Shown piece after piece: positions 19,302 through 27,968 of a DNA stretch of 64,000 bases (position 1 is the stretch's first letter; each line of letters starts with the position of its first letter). This stretch comes from Nitratireductor sp. GISD-1A_MAKvit (GTDB taxonomy: Bacteria; Pseudomonadota; Alphaproteobacteria; Rhizobiales; Rhizobiaceae). The translations under genes were made by a program, and so were the position numbers. The notes beneath the pieces are model-generated. The model was not told where the DNA came from. It searched no databases and worked only from the letters and a program-made list of their open reading frames with translations. The stretch spans positions 3,099,001 through 3,163,000 of the forward strand of contig NZ_CP161920.1 in the NCBI RefSeq assembly GCF_040819555.1, given 5' to 3'.

Positions 19302-20622
19302 TCAGGCCACGGTGGCGGCGATGCGCGGCGCAAGCTCTGCCACTGCGTCCAGCGTGTCGTCGATCGAGTGACGGGTGAGCACGCCATCGCGCACCACCTG
19401 CTCGCCGCCGACGAACACATGGCGCACGTCGGATTTGGCGGTGGAATAAACGAGATGGGTGACGGGATCGAACATCGGCACCGCATGCGGGCGCTTCACG
19501 TCGATCAGGATCATGTCGGCGAGCCTGCCTTTTTCGAGACTGCCCAGCCTGTCGGCTGCGCCCAGCGACCGCGCGCCCGCGCGTGTCGCCATGGCCAGTG
19601 CCTGATGGGTGGAGACGGCGTCGGCCCCGCTGGCTCGCCCCCTTGTGCAGCGTGGCGGCCAGCCTCAGCGCCATCCACATGTCGAGATCATTGCCGCTGA
19701 TCGCGCCATCGGTGCCAAGTGCGACATGGACACCGGCGGCCAGCATGTCGGGTATGCGGGCAATGCCGGAGGCGAGCTTCAGGTTGGACATGGGGTTGTG
19801 CGAGACGGTCGTGCCCGTCCGCGCCAGTATGGCGATTTCCTCATCGTCCAGATGAACGCAATGGGCGAGCGTGGTGCGTTCGTCGAGCAGATCCAGATGA
19901 TCGAGATGGCGGACCACCGAACTGCCGTAGCGCCCTTCCACATCGGCCTGTTCGGCCTTGGTTTCCGCCGCATGCGTGCTGAAGAGCCCACCGTGTTTGT
20001 CCGTGATGTCCTTTGCCGTCTTCAGGTTTTCCGGCCCCACCGTATAGGCTCCGTGGGGCATGGTTGCCGGGAAGACATCGTCTGCACCCGCAAACGCTTC
20101 AAAGAAGGCCTCGGCGCTGGCAATGCGGTCATCGAGCGTTGCCCCGTCCACTCCCGGACCGTCGAAGAAGATGCCCCCTGTCGACACCCGCATGCCCACT
20201 TCGCGCGCGGCGCGAACCGTTTCCACCGGATACCAGAACATGTCCATCGTGCTGGTGACACCGGAAAGAAGCAGTTCGGAAAAGCCCAGAAGGCTGCCGA
20301 GATGCGAGGTATCGGGATTGAGGATCGCGCCTTCGGCGGTCCACACCTTCTGAAGCCAGGGCTCCAGCGGCAGATCCTCCACCAGGCCGCGAAACAGGCT
20401 GTCTGCGGCATGGCAATGGCTGTTGATCAGCCCCGGCATCAGGATGTGCCCGTTGCCATCGATCACATTGCGGGCTTTCTCTACCGCCTGTTCAAGCGCT
20501 GCGTTTTCTCCGACCTGCGTAATCCGGCCATTTGAGACCACAACGCCGCCATCTCGGATCACGGTTTGCGCTTCGTCGCAGGTCACGACAATGGTGTTTT
20601 TGACAACCAGATCGACGGTCAT
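19302..20622 (-). CDS. TRZ/ATZ-family amidohydrolase, MTA/SAH deaminase-like, frameshifted in this sequence
   Basis: About 439 residues after correction. Metal ligands are visible: H69 and H71 in NSHCHA, the histidine and glutamate in STHAAETKAE, AHCVHL, and the aspartate of LGTDGA. SHNPMSNLKLASGIA and LFRGLVEDLPLEPWL closely resemble methylthioadenosine/S-adenosylhomocysteine deaminases of the MtaD type. The frame breaks in the four-base C run 19625-19628 (G run on the coding strand); removing one base joins ATLHKGASQR to ADAVSTHQALAMATRAG. It overlaps the upstream permease gene by four bases (ATGA), and the phosphorylase follows after 23 bases. Its likely job is to turn 6-aminopurine nucleosides into the 6-oxo form the phosphorylase accepts. 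Guanine or 8-oxoguanine deamination remains possible. Confidence 0.85.
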
Positions 20623-21533
20623 GAAGCATCTCCTCTTGCGCGTCTTGCCCGCCACCATGACAGGGCAACCAGCACGATAAGGGTCGCCAGATACGGCATC
20701 ATGTCGGTGAACTGCTGGGCAAGCCCAAGACCCTGCACCCGGAAGGACAGGCTGTCGACGGCACCGAACAGGAGCGCGATGAAGAAGAGCGGCCACGGGC
20801 GGCCACGGGTCAACAGCACCGCGACAACTGCAATCCAGCCGCGCCCGGCGCTCATGTTCTCAACGAAGAGATTGACATTGGCGATGGAGAGCTGCGCCCC
20901 GCCCAGACCGCAGAGCGCGCCGCATGCAATGAGCGCCAGAAGCTGGACACGCTTTGGGCTGACACCGCCCGCCCGAAGCGCCTGAGGATTTTCACCCGCG
21001 GCGCGAATGCGCAGGCCAAGGCGGTGACGGGCGAGAAACACATGCAGGAACGGAACGCTGAGAAGCGCCAGATAGAAGGGCAGAGACTGGCCGCTCAGGA
21101 TCGGGCCAAGGAGCGGCACATCTTCTATGAAGGGCAGGCGGATGGGCGAAAAGCCGGCAATCGCCGGATCGCTGAAAGCGCCCGTGACATCGAAAATGGC
21201 GCGCAGGAAGAAGGTGGTGAGACCGGCTGCCAGAAGGTTGATGGCGATGGAAACGACGATGGAATCGCCGCCGCGCCGCACATTAAACTCGGCAAAGACA
21301 ACACCAAGCGCCATGCCGGCCACCATGGCCGTCAACGCGCCGATATAGGGCGTGCCGGAGAAATAGGCCCCCAGCACCGCCGCGAAAGCGCCCACGAGCA
21401 AAAAGCCTTCCAGCGCGATGTTGAAGACACCGGCCCGCTCGCACAGCGCGCCCCCAAGGGCGGCCAGAAGAATGGGCGTGACAAAGCGCGGAATGGAGGC
21501 GGCGAAGGAGGGATCGGCGATCAGCTCAAACAT
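20619..21533 (-). CDS. Nucleoside ABC transporter permease 2 (NupQ/YufQ type)
   Basis: A 304-residue membrane protein with about nine hydrophobic helices and BPD_transp_2 features: ERAGVFNIALEGFLLVGAF and HRLGLRIRAAGENPQALRAGG. The ATG at 21533 is chosen because GGAGAC lies upstream and it overlaps the previous gene by eight bases; a start 12 bases earlier is possible. It pairs with the other permease to form the heterodimeric channel of a BMP-type importer. Confidence 0.92.
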   Translation of the reverse strand: MFELIADPSFAASIPRFVTPILLAALGGALCERAGVFNIALEGFLLVGAFAAVLGAYFSGTPYIGALTAMVAGMALGVVFAEFNVRRGGDSIVVSIAINLLAAGLTTFFLRAIFDVTGAFSDPAIAGFSPIRLPFIEDVPLLGPILSGQSLPFYLALLSVPFLHVFLARHRLGLRIRAAGENPQALRAGGVSPKRVQLLALIACGALCGLGGAQLSIANVNLFVENMSAGRGWIAVVAVLLTRGRPWPLFFIALLFGAVDSLSFRVQGLGLAQQFTDMMPYLATLIVLVALSWWRARRARGDAS

Positions 21534-22587
21534 GGCCGTCTCCATCGTTCCTCGATGCCGTCAACGCGCCGGAAACGCGGCTTGCCACGAAAAGGATGAT
21601 GACCGCCTGCACCACCAGCGCGATCTCCTTGGGAACGCCGGCCGCCCGCTCCATGCCGGCAGCCCCCGTCTGGACGGCAGCAAAGAAGAAGCCGGAGATC
21701 GGCACCGCCCACGGCACCATGCCAACCAGCAGCACCGCGATGATGCCCGTCCACGCATAGAGCGGCTGCACCAGCATGCCGTCGATATAGCGGTGGTGAA
21801 TGCCGAACACGGCGATTGCACCAACCATGCCGGCAATGGCACCGCTGAGCGCCAGCGTCTGCAGTGTGAGCCTTCGCACCGGCAGGCCGACCGTGCGGGC
21901 GAAATCGGGCGAAAGACCGTTGAGCCGCGTGTGATAGCCGTGGACGGTCCAGTAGCTGTAGATCAGCGCAAAGGCTGCCGCCACGGCCGTGAAGAGAATG
22001 CCGATATCGAGCCGCGTTCCCGGGAAATAGGCAAACCAGGTTTCCTGCGGCACGAGATGCGACTGCACCATGCCCGACTGCACGTCGCGGTAAGGATGGG
22101 CCACCAGATAGGAGGCGATGTAGCGGATCGGATAGTTGAGGAGGAGCGAGCCGACAAGCAGCGGCACGCCCATGAAAAGCTGGAGCACGCCGGCAAGCAG
22201 CGCCCACAAGGCGCCGGCCAGCATGGCAGCGATGATCGCAACGACCAGCACAAGCAACGGCGGCCCCGGCATCAGAACGGCGACGAGGGCTGCCACCAGC
22301 CCGCCGGCGACAAGCTGCCCCTCGCCACCAATGTTGAACAGGCCGGCGCGAAAGCTCAGCATGACCGAAAGCGCCATGCCGACAATGAGGGCCGAGCGGC
22401 TGAGGGTCGCCATCAGATAGGCACTTCTGCGCCCACCGAACGCGCCGTTCCAGAAGCCCGAAAGAGCTTCGCCCACCGGCGCGCCGACGAAAAGCAGCAG
22501 CGCCAGAGTGATCGCGGCGATCCACAGGAAGGTGAAGAGCCATGGCAGCGCGCTGCGAGTGGCCCTGCCGGCATCGAAAGCCATCAT
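21526..22587 (-). CDS. Nucleoside ABC transporter permease 1 (NupP/YufP type)
   Basis: A 353-residue membrane protein with about ten helices. Stretches such as FRAGLFNIGGEGQLVAGG, YHTRLNGLSPDFARTVG and RYIDGMLVQPLYAWTGI match the larger permease of BMP-family nucleoside transporters. It overlaps the ATPase gene by four bases and the second permease by eight, so all are translationally coupled. Confidence 0.92.
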   Translation of the reverse strand: MMAFDAGRATRSALPWLFTFLWIAAITLALLLFVGAPVGEALSGFWNGAFGGRRSAYLMATLSRSALIVGMALSVMLSFRAGLFNIGGEGQLVAGGLVAALVAVLMPGPPLLVLVVAIIAAMLAGALWALLAGVLQLFMGVPLLVGSLLLNYPIRYIASYLVAHPYRDVQSGMVQSHLVPQETWFAYFPGTRLDIGILFTAVAAAFALIYSYWTVHGYHTRLNGLSPDFARTVGLPVRRLTLQTLALSGAIAGMVGAIAVFGIHHRYIDGMLVQPLYAWTGIIAVLLVGMVPWAVPISGFFFAAVQTGAAGMERAAGVPKEIALVVQAVIILFVASRVSGALTASRNDGDGHV

Positions 22588-24119
22588 GCCGCAGCTCCTG
22601 GGGAAGCCGCGCCCAGCGCATCGGCGGCGCGCGAGGTCATCAGGGCGCCAACACGCTCTCGGCTCGCCTCGCCGCCATCGACCTCACCGGCGATGGCGCC
22701 GTCATACATGACCAGAATGCGGTCGGACAAAGCGATCACCTCGTCGAGCTCGGTGGAGACCAGAAGAATGGCGTGACCCGCATCGCGCATGCGCATCAAC
22801 TCGCCATGGATGAAATCGATGGCGCCGATATCGACGCCCCAAGTGGGATTTTCGGCAATCACCAGCGGCGTGTTGCGCGAAAGTTCGCGCCCGACGACAA
22901 GCTTCTGCTTGTTGCCGCCCGACATGGTGGAGGCGGAAGCGCGCGGACCGGCCACGCGAATGCGGTAGCGCTCGATCAGGGAGCGCGCATATTGGGCCAT
23001 GGCCCCGTGTTTCAGGAACGGGCCGGCGGTGAAAGCGCCCGCATCGTCGCGGCCCGCATTCGCGTTTTCGCTGACGGAGGCGCGAAGGGCGAGCCCCATG
23101 CGCTGCCGGTCTTCGGGGATGTAACTCATGCCGGTCTGCCGGCGCGCCTCCACATCCAGTTTCTCGATTTCATTGCCGCACAGGGTGATGTTGCCGGAAT
23201 GCGTTTGCTCCAGGCCTGTCAGCGCACGGATGAGCTCTGCCTGGCCATTGCCGCTGACACCGGCAATGCCGACGATCTCGCCTGCCCGCAGTTCGAACGA
23301 AACGGGACCGACATCGCGGCCGCGCCGCGCAACGGTGAGGGCTTCGACTGCGAGCACCGTTTCGCCGGGGCTGAGCGCCTTGCGGGTTCTGGCCGCCGGC
23401 AGATCGCCGCCGACAATGCCGCGGGCGATCTCGTCCTTCGAGGTTTCCGCAAGCGTCGTGGACGCGACAAGACGCCCTGCCCGCATCACGCTCACCCGGT
23501 CGGCGATTTCCATCACCTCATCGAGCTTGTGGGTGATCAGGACAATCGCCTTGCCCGCCTCGCGAAAACTCTTGAGCGTTGCGAAAAGACGGTCCTTCTC
23601 CTGCGGGGTCAGCACGGCGGTCGGCTCATCCAGAATCAGGACTTCGGCCTCGCGGTAAAGCACTTTGAGGATCTCCACCGCCTGCCGTTCGCCGACCGAG
23701 AGACGGCCGACGCGTCGGTCGAGATCGATGGCGACACCGTGGGTTTTTGCGATTTCATCAAGGCGGGAACGGGCGCGGGAGAAATCCACAAAGCCGAAGC
23801 GGCCCACCGGCTCTGCGCACAAGACGATGTTTTCCAGCACCGTCATCTCTTCCTGCAGCATGAAGTGCTGATGCACCATGCCCAACCCATGGGCGATGGC
23901 ATCCTGCGGCGAAGCCCAGTGGCGCGTCTCGCCATCAAGTCTGATCGTGCCGCTTTCCGGCGTGACCAGACCGAACAGCGCGTTCATGAGGGTGGATTTT
24001 CCGGCGCCGTTTTCGCCCAGAAGCGCGTGGATTTCGCCCGGCTTGATGCCGAGCGAAACATTGTCCACGGCCGTGACCGGGCCAAAGCGGACGGTGACGT
24101 CCTGCAGGTCGATGCGCAT
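22584..24119 (-). CDS. Nucleoside ABC transporter ATP-binding protein (NupO/YufO type)
   Basis: A 511-residue protein with two nucleotide-binding domains. Domain 1 has GENGAGKST, signature LSVGERQ and Walker B VLILDEPTAVL. Domain 2 has a relaxed P-loop GVSGNGQAE, signature MSGGNKQKL and the family-typical Walker B variant LVIAENPTWGVD. MVHQHFMLQEEMTVLENI is also characteristic of BMP-type transporters. It powers uptake through the two permeases encoded downstream and starts 22 bases after the binding protein gene. Confidence 0.94.
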   Translation of the reverse strand: MRIDLQDVTVRFGPVTAVDNVSLGIKPGEIHALLGENGAGKSTLMNALFGLVTPESGTIRLDGETRHWASPQDAIAHGLGMVHQHFMLQEEMTVLENIVLCAEPVGRFGFVDFSRARSRLDEIAKTHGVAIDLDRRVGRLSVGERQAVEILKVLYREAEVLILDEPTAVLTPQEKDRLFATLKSFREAGKAIVLITHKLDEVMEIADRVSVMRAGRLVASTTLAETSKDEIARGIVGGDLPAARTRKALSPGETVLAVEALTVARRGRDVGPVSFELRAGEIVGIAGVSGNGQAELIRALTGLEQTHSGNITLCGNEIEKLDVEARRQTGMSYIPEDRQRMGLALRASVSENANAGRDDAGAFTAGPFLKHGAMAQYARSLIERYRIRVAGPRASASTMSGGNKQKLVVGRELSRNTPLVIAENPTWGVDIGAIDFIHGELMRMRDAGHAILLVSTELDEVIALSDRILVMYDGAIAGEVDGGEASRERVGALMTSRAADALGAASPGAAA

Positions 24120-24141
24120 GATGCGTGCTGCTCTGGCGCGC

Positions 24142-25152
24142 TTACTTGGCGAACATCGGGTCTTCGAGCGTCAGCAAGCCGTCCTCGATCTGCCCTGCAA
24201 CCTCACGCATCTTGGCCGCCACCTCCGGATGATCGGCAATCAGGCAACCGCTGTCGGCCAGTTCGTCTTCCTCGAGCGCGATGGTCGACACGCCACCTTC
24301 CTTGAGGCCGAGCGCCATGGTGAGTTTCTTCTCGCCTTCGAGGATTGCACCAATGGCCTGTACCATGGCGTTGTCGACGCGCTTCAGCGTGACATCGACC
24401 ACGTGGCCAGGCGCATTGGGGCACTGGTTCACGTCGACGGAATAGACGTCGAAATCCTTTTCCTTCGCCGCCTCGAAGACGCCGAAATCACCGCCCGATG
24501 TGGCCGTAAAGATCTGGTCGGCGCCGGCAGCGTTCATGGCCACGGCCTGTTCCTTGGCGCGCACCGGGTCGGCAAACGGATTTTCGCCACCCACCCAGCG
24601 AATGTCGACAGAGGCGTCGGCATTCACCGATTTGACGCCATCGGCATAGGCGTCCGTGTAGCGGTGCAGGAAGGGAATATCGAGCGCGCCGACCACGCCG
24701 ACCTTGTTGCTCTGCGTCAGCATGCCGGCGGCGACACCGACGAGATAGCTCGCCTCATATTCGCGGAAGACCGCGCAGTGAACGTTATCAGGCCGGTCGT
24801 CGATGCACTGGTCGACGATCAGGAACTGCGTGTCGGGTGCGGTGGGTGCGACCTGCTTGACGATGTCGTTGAACTCGAAGCCCAGCAGCACCACGATGTC
24901 GGCGCCCTCGTTGACGGCGGCGTTGACGTTTTCAAGACGGTCGGCCGCCGTGCGGCTTTCATAGGTTTCCACATCGGCACCGTATTTCTCGCCCGCCTCT
25001 TCGATGCCCGCCTGGCCAAGCTTCAGGAACGCATTCACGCCGATCTGATCGGGAGAGACATAGACGAAGAATTTATCCGCCGCGGAAGCCGGCATTGCAA
25101 AGGCCGTTGTTGCAAGAAGTCCCGCCGCCAGCCAAGTTCTCAATCCCCTCAT
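24142..25152 (-). CDS. BMP-family (Bmp/Med) nucleoside-binding lipoprotein or periplasmic protein
   Basis: A 336-residue protein from the ATG at 25152, which has GGGAG eight bases upstream. The signal peptide (MRGLRTWLAAGLLATTAFA, then MPASAADKFF) lacks a lipobox cysteine, so it is periplasmic. Mature features include QAGIEEAGEKYGADVETYES, NEGADIVVLLGFEFNDIV, FLIVDQCID, YLVGVAAGML and the nucleoside-contacting DVNQCPNAPGHVV near the end. It is the first gene of the nucleoside uptake and salvage unit, and the palindrome at 25210 sits about 58 bases before its start. Ligand is probably a purine nucleoside or deoxynucleoside by-product. Confidence 0.92.
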   Translation of the reverse strand: MRGLRTWLAAGLLATTAFAMPASAADKFFVYVSPDQIGVNAFLKLGQAGIEEAGEKYGADVETYESRTAADRLENVNAAVNEGADIVVLLGFEFNDIVKQVAPTAPDTQFLIVDQCIDDRPDNVHCAVFREYEASYLVGVAAGMLTQSNKVGVVGALDIPFLHRYTDAYADGVKSVNADASVDIRWVGGENPFADPVRAKEQAVAMNAAGADQIFTATSGGDFGVFEAAKEKDFDVYSVDVNQCPNAPGHVVDVTLKRVDNAMVQAIGAILEGEKKLTMALGLKEGGVSTIALEEDELADSGCLIADHPEVAAKMREVAGQIEDGLLTLEDPMFAK

Positions 25153-25209
25153 GACCATTACTCCCTGTTTGGTCTTTAGTCGCATGCATACTGACGCACG
25201 GACAGCTCT

Positions 25210-25223
25210 TTGACAATTGTCAG
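25210..25223. promoter_or_regulatory. Putative operator TTGAC-AATT-GTCAG between the nucleoside operon and the cupin gene
   Basis: TGACAATTGTCA at 25211-25222 is a perfect 12-base palindrome. It has the same TTGAC-N4-GTCAR layout as the site upstream of the SorC-type regulator at 6871. It lies 44 bases before the cupin start and about 58 before the binding protein start, so it could control both divergent units. Confidence 0.6.
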
Positions 25224-25266
25224 TCGAGTTGATCATTGTGGAAGGACGAATGAAAGAGGTCCTAAA

Positions 25267-25635
25267 ATGTTACCGTTATGGTTTGTCGAAAACAGCAATG
25301 CGGACGAGTTCTGGACAGAGGAACGCTGTTACATCACCGAGTTGATGAACACGCCGGCTTCGCCGGAAACCTCGCTTGCGATCGCCAGGGTCGAGGCGGG
25401 AGTGACCACGCAGCTTCACCATCTCGACGGAATCTGCGAACGATATGTGATCCGCAAGGGAAGCGGCATTATCGAGATCGATGGCGAGCGCCAGACGATG
25501 CAAGCGGGCGATCAGGCGATCATCCAGCCCGGCGCGGCCCAGCGCATCACGAATACCGGTCCGGGCGAGCTGGAGTTTTACTGCCTCTGCACGCCCCGGT
25601 TTCGCCCCGAAACCTATGTCAATCTCGAAGAATAA
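25267..25635 (+). CDS. Small cupin-domain protein
   Basis: A 122-residue single-domain cupin from the ATG at 25267 (GAGG upstream). Cupin motif 1 is degenerate around TQLHHLDGICERYVIRKGSG; motif 2 is PGAAQRITNTGPGELEFYCLC. Histidines and a glutamate in motif 1 could hold a metal, but the second motif lacks the usual histidine (QRI), so metal binding is uncertain. It is divergent from the nucleoside salvage operon and shares its candidate operator. The role is unknown; mutarotase-like or small-molecule sensing roles fit equally. Confidence 0.8.
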   Translation: MLPLWFVENSNADEFWTEERCYITELMNTPASPETSLAIARVEAGVTTQLHHLDGICERYVIRKGSGIIEIDGERQTMQAGDQAIIQPGAAQRITNTGPGELEFYCLCTPRFRPETYVNLEE

Positions 25636-25710
25636 GAAAACAGCCGGCCACTCGGCCAGCCGGAGTTTAACGCGATGCCTTCTCGCGCGCGCGCCGGCGC
25701 GCAAAGAGGC

Positions 25711-26469
25711 TCACGATTGCATTTCTCGGATCTTGTAGGCGACCTCGGTTCTGTTGGTCGCATTGAGCTTCTTCATGATGTTTCGAATGTGCACTTTCAC
25801 GGTGCTTTCGCACAGTTGAAGCTCATAGGCGATGATCTTGTTGGCCTTGCCGCGCCGAAGCGCCTCTGCAACCTCGGCCTCACGCGCCGTGAAGAGATTC
25901 CCGAGACCGACGACACGGCTGCTGTTGGAATTGATCACGTCGCGCATTGCCAGGACACCGCTGGCCGGTACGAACACGCCACCGGCTCTCGCCAGAAGGA
26001 TGGCCTCCGCAGCCACGCCGACTCCCACATTGCTTGGAATATATCCCCTGGCGCCGGCCTCCAGCGCCTTGAGTATCTGCCCCAGATCATCCGTGTCGGC
26101 AATGACGACAACCGGGTGCTGGCTGAACTCCTCGGCCAGAGCGTGAATTTCAGCGCAGATTCCCTGATCGGTGATCTTGCGGCTACCGGCGATCAGAAGG
26201 ACGGCTTCGGGCTCCCTCCCGTCGGCAATCCTGTGCCACTCTTCGGCAGAACCGACCGCGATGATTTCAAGAGAAGAATTCTGGGTTTCGAGACTTCGTG
26301 CCAGACACTCGCGGTCCAGCACCCTTGGGTCGATCAAGAGAACGATTTCACGCTCAGCATCATTTTCGATCGTCTCCCAGTCCTCATTGCCTGATACGGC
26401 CAGCGCGCCTTCGGCTGGATCCACCATGGTGCGCAGATTGCTGTCGTGACCTAATTTTGCCTGTTCCAC
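25711..26469 (-). CDS. LuxR-family regulator with degenerate receiver domain
   Basis: About 252 residues from a GTG at 26469 (GGGAG six bases upstream); a TTG nine codons earlier and an ATG at 26427 are alternatives. The C-terminus is a LuxR/NarL helix-turn-helix (LFTAREAEVAEALRRGKANK, then ELQLCESTVKVHIRNIMKKL). The N-terminal half looks like a receiver (VLLIDPRVLDRECLARSLE, EAGARGYIPSN). At the usual phosphorylation site it reads AVLLIAGS, with no aspartate. It may therefore work without phosphorylation or bind another ligand. No sensor kinase is adjacent. It opens the exopolysaccharide locus and could regulate it. Confidence 0.82.
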   Translation of the reverse strand: MEQAKLGHDSNLRTMVDPAEGALAVSGNEDWETIENDAEREIVLLIDPRVLDRECLARSLETQNSSLEIIAVGSAEEWHRIADGREPEAVLLIAGSRKITDQGICAEIHALAEEFSQHPVVVIADTDDLGQILKALEAGARGYIPSNVGVGVAAEAILLARAGGVFVPASGVLAMRDVINSNSSRVVGLGNLFTAREAEVAEALRRGKANKIIAYELQLCESTVKVHIRNIMKKLNATNRTEVAYKIREMQS

Positions 26470-26936
26470 AACACATGCTCCCCAACTCTTACACAAGTCG
26501 AACCTAGTGATATGGAAGAAACGCGTGCTTGTTTGTTATGTACGCCCCTACCCGCCCGCCGATTGCACAAACGGCGGAATGCCTCAATACAAGAGGCCCC
26601 AACAGGACTATCACTTGGAAATTTATTATCCTCACATTTAAGGATAATTTGCATTAACATGGATCATGTCGGAGCAATGATAATCCAAAATGATTACAAC
26701 TGGAGAGTATTCGTTACAGATTGCGTATGTCGTGAAAACCTATTTCAAGTTGATAAATCTACTTGAAATGGATCGCGCCAAGCACCCATCAGGTCTTCCA
26801 AATCCAATGAATTCAAGGATTTGAAAAGCCCCCCCTTCCTCAATGTGACACGACAGCCTCCGGTCCCACGCCGGCAAGCATCCCAGGTCCGTGAAGCCCA
26901 AACATTTTCAAGATTATTGTCGTTACTTCGAAATAG
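26470..26936. other. Relatively AT-rich intergenic region with an inverted repeat
   Basis: About 465 bases with no credible gene and clearly lower GC than the flanks. It lies upstream of the LuxR-type gene and downstream of the Crp-type gene. ATTATCCT (26625-26632) and AGGATAAT (26641-26648) form a perfect 8-base inverted repeat with an 8-base spacer, about 155 bases before the LuxR-type start. It could be a regulator binding site. Confidence 0.4.
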
Positions 26937-27680
26937 TTATGTGTGTACCGGCTTGGCAAGAGCCAGATACGAGCTGTCGAACCCGGTTGCTTCAATCAGC
27001 CCGGGTCGGTTTTGAAAGGCCACCACCCCGCCGCGGAAAGTCACGTAGCCGCCCTCCCGCAGTTTTCTCAGCACTCGATTGACATGCACCACCGAAAGAC
27101 CAAGCGCATCGCTCAGATCAATCTGGGTGAGCGGACAGGCAAAGGAGTTCGCTCCGTCTTCCTGGTGACCGCCAACCCGGAATGACAGTTCAAGCAGCAG
27201 ATTGGCAACGCGCTCGAAGGCACCCCGCCGGCTGATGTTGACGAAATGCTCGGCCACGCGCGCGTATCGCCGCGCCATTCCCTTGAGAATGAATTCCCGG
27301 ACATGGCGGGGATAGGTCGACAGGTTCTCGTAAATCGCTCCGGGCAACTCGAAAACGGTAACCGCCGACAGAGCCCGCACCTCTTCCCTCGCCCACTCTG
27401 TGCTCCCGACGGTGATGATGTCACCCGTCAGGGAAAAGTCGATCACGGTACGCGTCCCGTCTTCCAGTTCCTTACCGTTGGAAACCCAGCCCGAAACCAC
27501 CAGCATGACAACGCGTTTCTGTCCATCCATGTCCGCGATGGTGTCACCACTGGCATAGATGCGCTTGCGCAAGCCGGTGTGGTTTGTCTTGCCTGCATCA
27601 TGTCCAAACAAACCACGAGCCGTCTCAGCTTCGAGATAGTGCAGGATTTCCCTGTAATTTTCGGTAAGCGGAACCGACAT
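26937..27680 (-). CDS. Crp/Fnr-family transcriptional regulator
   Basis: A 247-residue protein with an N-terminal cyclic-nucleotide-binding-like beta-roll (about 30-145: RKRIYASGDTIADMDG, VVSGWVSNGKELEDGTRTVI, FSLTGDIITVGS) and a C-terminal winged helix (LTQIDLSDALGLSVVHVNRV, then LRKLREGGYVTF). There is no N-terminal cysteine cluster, so an iron-sulfur Fnr role is unlikely. Rhizobial genomes carry many such regulators, often tied to stress and surface polysaccharide. Target genes are unknown, though its place at the edge of the exopolysaccharide locus is suggestive. Confidence 0.88.
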   Translation of the reverse strand: MSVPLTENYREILHYLEAETARGLFGHDAGKTNHTGLRKRIYASGDTIADMDGQKRVVMLVVSGWVSNGKELEDGTRTVIDFSLTGDIITVGSTEWAREEVRALSAVTVFELPGAIYENLSTYPRHVREFILKGMARRYARVAEHFVNISRRGAFERVANLLLELSFRVGGHQEDGANSFACPLTQIDLSDALGLSVVHVNRVLRKLREGGYVTFRGGVVAFQNRPGLIEATGFDSSYLALAKPVHT

Positions 27681-27968
27681 GCTACCCCGCTATTCGCGCT
27701 TTCGGTACTGGGAAACACGCGGATATTGCATTTGCATCAGACTTTGCATCAGACATGGAACGCCCTCTTCTGAATCGGCTGTCAGACAGGATCCGGCCTC
27801 TCTCGCAACCCGCCCCCGGCGCACCATACCTCAACCGATTGACGCTAATCGCCACGAACCAGGGGTACACGAGCCAATCTGTCGGTATGTTATCCGCCAT
27901 AAGCAAACCACCGCAACATCGGTGTTGCATGTCTTCCATTCATCTCCCCTGACTTTCGGCTCGAAGCA

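Noticed and set aside
22542..24305. A 587-residue plus-strand open frame
   Set aside because: It lies opposite the nucleoside transporter ATPase, whose motifs are all intact; the frame has low-complexity composition and no family features.
27682..27939. An 85-residue minus-strand open frame between the Crp-type and pyruvyltransferase genes
   Set aside because: No ribosome site, no family features and unusual residue composition.
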